The notes under the pieces are model-generated. The model saw only the letters and a list, made by a program, of their open reading frames with translations. It made no database searches and had not been told where the DNA came from. Of a DNA stretch of 7,074 nt, positions 5,510 to 7,074 are shown one piece after another. The stretch covers positions 1 to 7,074 of the forward strand of contig JAHEMB010000172.1 of NCBI GenBank assembly GCA_024643915.1. The letters are read 5' to 3'. Positions within the stretch are counted from its first letter, which is position 1, and each line of letters begins with the position of its first letter. This stretch comes from Rhodothermaceae bacterium (GTDB lineage: Bacteria; Bacteroidota; Rhodothermia; Rhodothermales; JAHEMB01). The translations under genes and the position numbers were made by a program.

Positions 5510-5514
5510 TAGAA

Positions 5515-7074
5515 CTAGGCGCTAACGGTGGAGGAGGTGGGCCGGGCGGCCGGGAGGGAGAGGATGAAGTTGCTGCCCTGCCCCGGCGTGCTCTCCACAA
5601 GGATCTGCCCGGCGTGCAACTCAGCGATTTGCTTGACGATGGAGAGGCCGAGGCCGGTGGAGGACTCGCCGCCGGTGGGACGGGCCGAGAGCCGCTGGAA
5701 CTTGCCGAAGAGCCGGTCCCGGTCCTCGGGTGTCAGGCCCGGCCCCTCGTCGTGCACCTCGAAGCGGACCTGCCCCCCGACGGCGCTCACGATGACCTCG
5801 ACGGTCTTGTGCGGCGGCGAGTACTTGATCGCGTTGCTGATGAGGTTGTCGAGGGCCGAGAGGAGCCATTCCTGGTCGCCTTCCACCATGTCGTCCTCGG
5901 TGCGGACGGTGAGGGTGAGGTGCTGGTTCTTGCGTTCGGCCTGGGCGCGGTTGCGCGCCACCACGGCCTCGGCGAGGGTGGAGAGGCGGATCGCCTCTTT
6001 CTCCATCGGCGGGGCGCCGTTTTCGAGCACTTCGGAATCGAGGAACTGGCGGATCATCTGGAGCATCTGGTTCGAGGCGCTCTCGATGAGACCGAGGAAC
6101 TCGTGGACGTGCGGGGCCTCGGTGGTGATCTCTTCCTTGATGAGCTTGGAGAACTCGCGGATGGCGTTGAGCGGGTTCTTGAGGTCGTGTGCGGCGATGC
6201 GGAGGAGCTGCGACTTCATCTCGCTCGTCTCGCGCAGCCTCTCGTTGGTCTCTTCGAGTTCGTTGTTGAGGGCGAGCAGGGCGCTGCGCTTCTGGTGCAG
6301 CTCCAGCAGGTTCTTGATACGGGCCAGCAGCTCTTTGGCGTTGAACGGCTTGGCGAGGTAGTCGTCGGCGCCGGCTTCGAGGCCTTCCACCTTATCGGTG
6401 ATGGAGGCTTTGGCCGTGAGCAGGATGACGGGGATATGCGTCAGGTCGGCGTCGGCCTTGAGGGCGCGGCAGAGGGCGTGGCCGTCCATTTTAGGCATCA
6501 TCACGTCGCTCAGCACGAGGTCCGGGCGGAGCTGCCGAGCCTTCTCTAAGCCTTCCTCGCCGTCCCGCGCCGTTGCCACGCGGAAGCCCTCTTTGAGGCA
6601 ACTCACCACGTAGCCGCGGATATCGGGGTTGTCGTCGACGACGAGGAGGAGGGGGCCGGCGGTTCCGGTGACGAAGGCGCCGTTCGTCGTGTGGTCGTTC
6701 CTGTCGATGGCTTCGTCGAAGACCGCCATCTCCACCATCGGGCCCTGCGAGATCGAGTCGAGCAGATCGGAGATATACGTGTCTTCGTTCTGGGGCGCCT
6801 CGTCGCCAGCATCGGCGGCGAGATTGCGGGGGAGCGTCACGACGAACGTGGTGCCCACGCCTACCTCGCTCTCCACGGCGATGGTGCCGCCATGCAACTC
6901 GACCAGCTCCTTGACGAGCGAGAGGCCGATGCCGGTGCCCTCCTGCATCTTCGACACGGTGCCGTCCACCTGGTGGAAGCGGTCGAAGATGTAGGGGATT
7001 TGATCGGCGGGGATGCCCGGTCCGGTGTCTCGCACGCGGATCTCGAAGGCCTCCTGCGCACCATCGAGGGCAGC
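5515..7074 (-). CDS. Hybrid sensor histidine kinase (ATPase-REC-HisKA-ATPase), N-terminus missing
   Basis: The frame is open at the window edge; 519 residues are visible, numbered here from the first. A histidine-kinase ATPase domain comes first: G1 box VRDTGPGIP at 14-22, F box IFDRFHQV at 29-36, G2 box GTGIGLSLV at 46-54. A linker of about 55 residues follows. The receiver domain (about 142-255) has acidic D147/D148, phospho-acceptor D190 in SDVMMPKMDG, T220 and K242, so it looks functional. A coiled-coil-like helix (about 262-290) leads to a second dimerisation domain with AAHDLKNPLNAI, H296 (codon 6187-6189) being the phosphorylated histidine. A second complete ATPase domain has its N box with N414, G1 DEGPG at 442-446 and G2 GLGLSIV at 474-480. 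It should autophosphorylate and relay phosphate between its own modules. The input domain lies beyond the window. No DNA-binding domain or partner regulator is visible nearby. Confidence 0.93.
   Translation of the reverse strand, partial: AALDGAQEAFEIRVRDTGPGIPADQIPYIFDRFHQVDGTVSKMQEGTGIGLSLVKELVELHGGTIAVESEVGVGTTFVVTLPRNLAADAGDEAPQNEDTYISDLLDSISQGPMVEMAVFDEAIDRNDHTTNGAFVTGTAGPLLLVVDDNPDIRGYVVSCLKEGFRVATARDGEEGLEKARQLRPDLVLSDVMMPKMDGHALCRALKADADLTHIPVILLTAKASITDKVEGLEAGADDYLAKPFNAKELLARIKNLLELHQKRSALLALNNELEETNERLRETSEMKSQLLRIAAHDLKNPLNAIREFSKLIKEEITTEAPHVHEFLGLIESASNQMLQMIRQFLDSEVLENGAPPMEKEAIRLSTLAEAVVARNRAQAERKNQHLTLTVRTEDDMVEGDQEWLLSALDNLISNAIKYSPPHKTVEVIVSAVGGQVRFEVHDEGPGLTPEDRDRLFGKFQRLSARPTGGESSTGLGLSIVKQIAELHAGQILVESTPGQGSNFILSLPAARPTSSTVSA

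Noticed and set aside
5440..6549. Plus-strand open frame of 369 codons opposite the kinase
   Set aside because: It is antisense to clear kinase motifs, with low-complexity Gly/Glu/Val/Leu composition; it also starts in a repeat array.

Overview
The window is a GC-rich bacterial chromosomal segment with ordinary housekeeping and signalling genes, separated by unusually structured junctions full of short repeats. No phage, plasmid, CRISPR or RNA gene is visible. A TIGR02757/DUF2400-type gene, a heat-shock cluster ordered hrcA-grpE-dnaJ without dnaK, mostly absent Shine-Dalgarno sequences and a large hybrid histidine kinase together suggest Bacteroidota or Rhodothermota. That assignment is an inference, not a proof.

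Layout. Bases 1-238 (+) are the C-terminal end of an FtsX/MacB-type ABC transporter permease. Bases 239-533 hold no gene but contain a palindromic element of about 210 bp and an ATTCCC-N8-GGGAA hairpin. Bases 534-1445 (+) encode a TIGR02757/DUF2400 protein of unknown function. It converges on, and overlaps by 76 bp, a flavin reductase-family gene on the minus strand (1915 to 1370). Upstream of the reductase, also on the minus strand, are dnaJ (3232 to 2066), grpE (4036 to 3386) and hrcA (5142 to 4063). They read in the order hrcA, grpE, dnaJ and probably form one stress operon, closed by a clear intrinsic terminator at 1946-1978. Bases 5143-5514 (372 bp) are gene-free and hold the hrcA leader and more repeats. 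Bases 5515-7074 (-) encode the C-terminal part of a hybrid sensor kinase with the order ATPase, receiver, HisKA, ATPase.

How the genes work together. HrcA is a stress repressor, and GrpE and DnaJ are the nucleotide exchange factor and J-domain partner of DnaK, which must be encoded elsewhere. The kinase is the last visible gene upstream of hrcA on the same strand, but 372 bp separate them and nothing links their functions.

The most unusual signal is in the junctions. Degenerate tandem repeats of 7 or 8 bp, with a different unit at each place, occur at 581-608, 1992-2070, 3326-3386, 4036-4065 and 5436-5509. At dnaJ, grpE and the kinase they form inverted pairs that can fold into long hairpins starting 2, 4 and 8 nt after the stop codon. 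The dnaJ and grpE hairpins have nearly equal loops of 21 and 22 nt.
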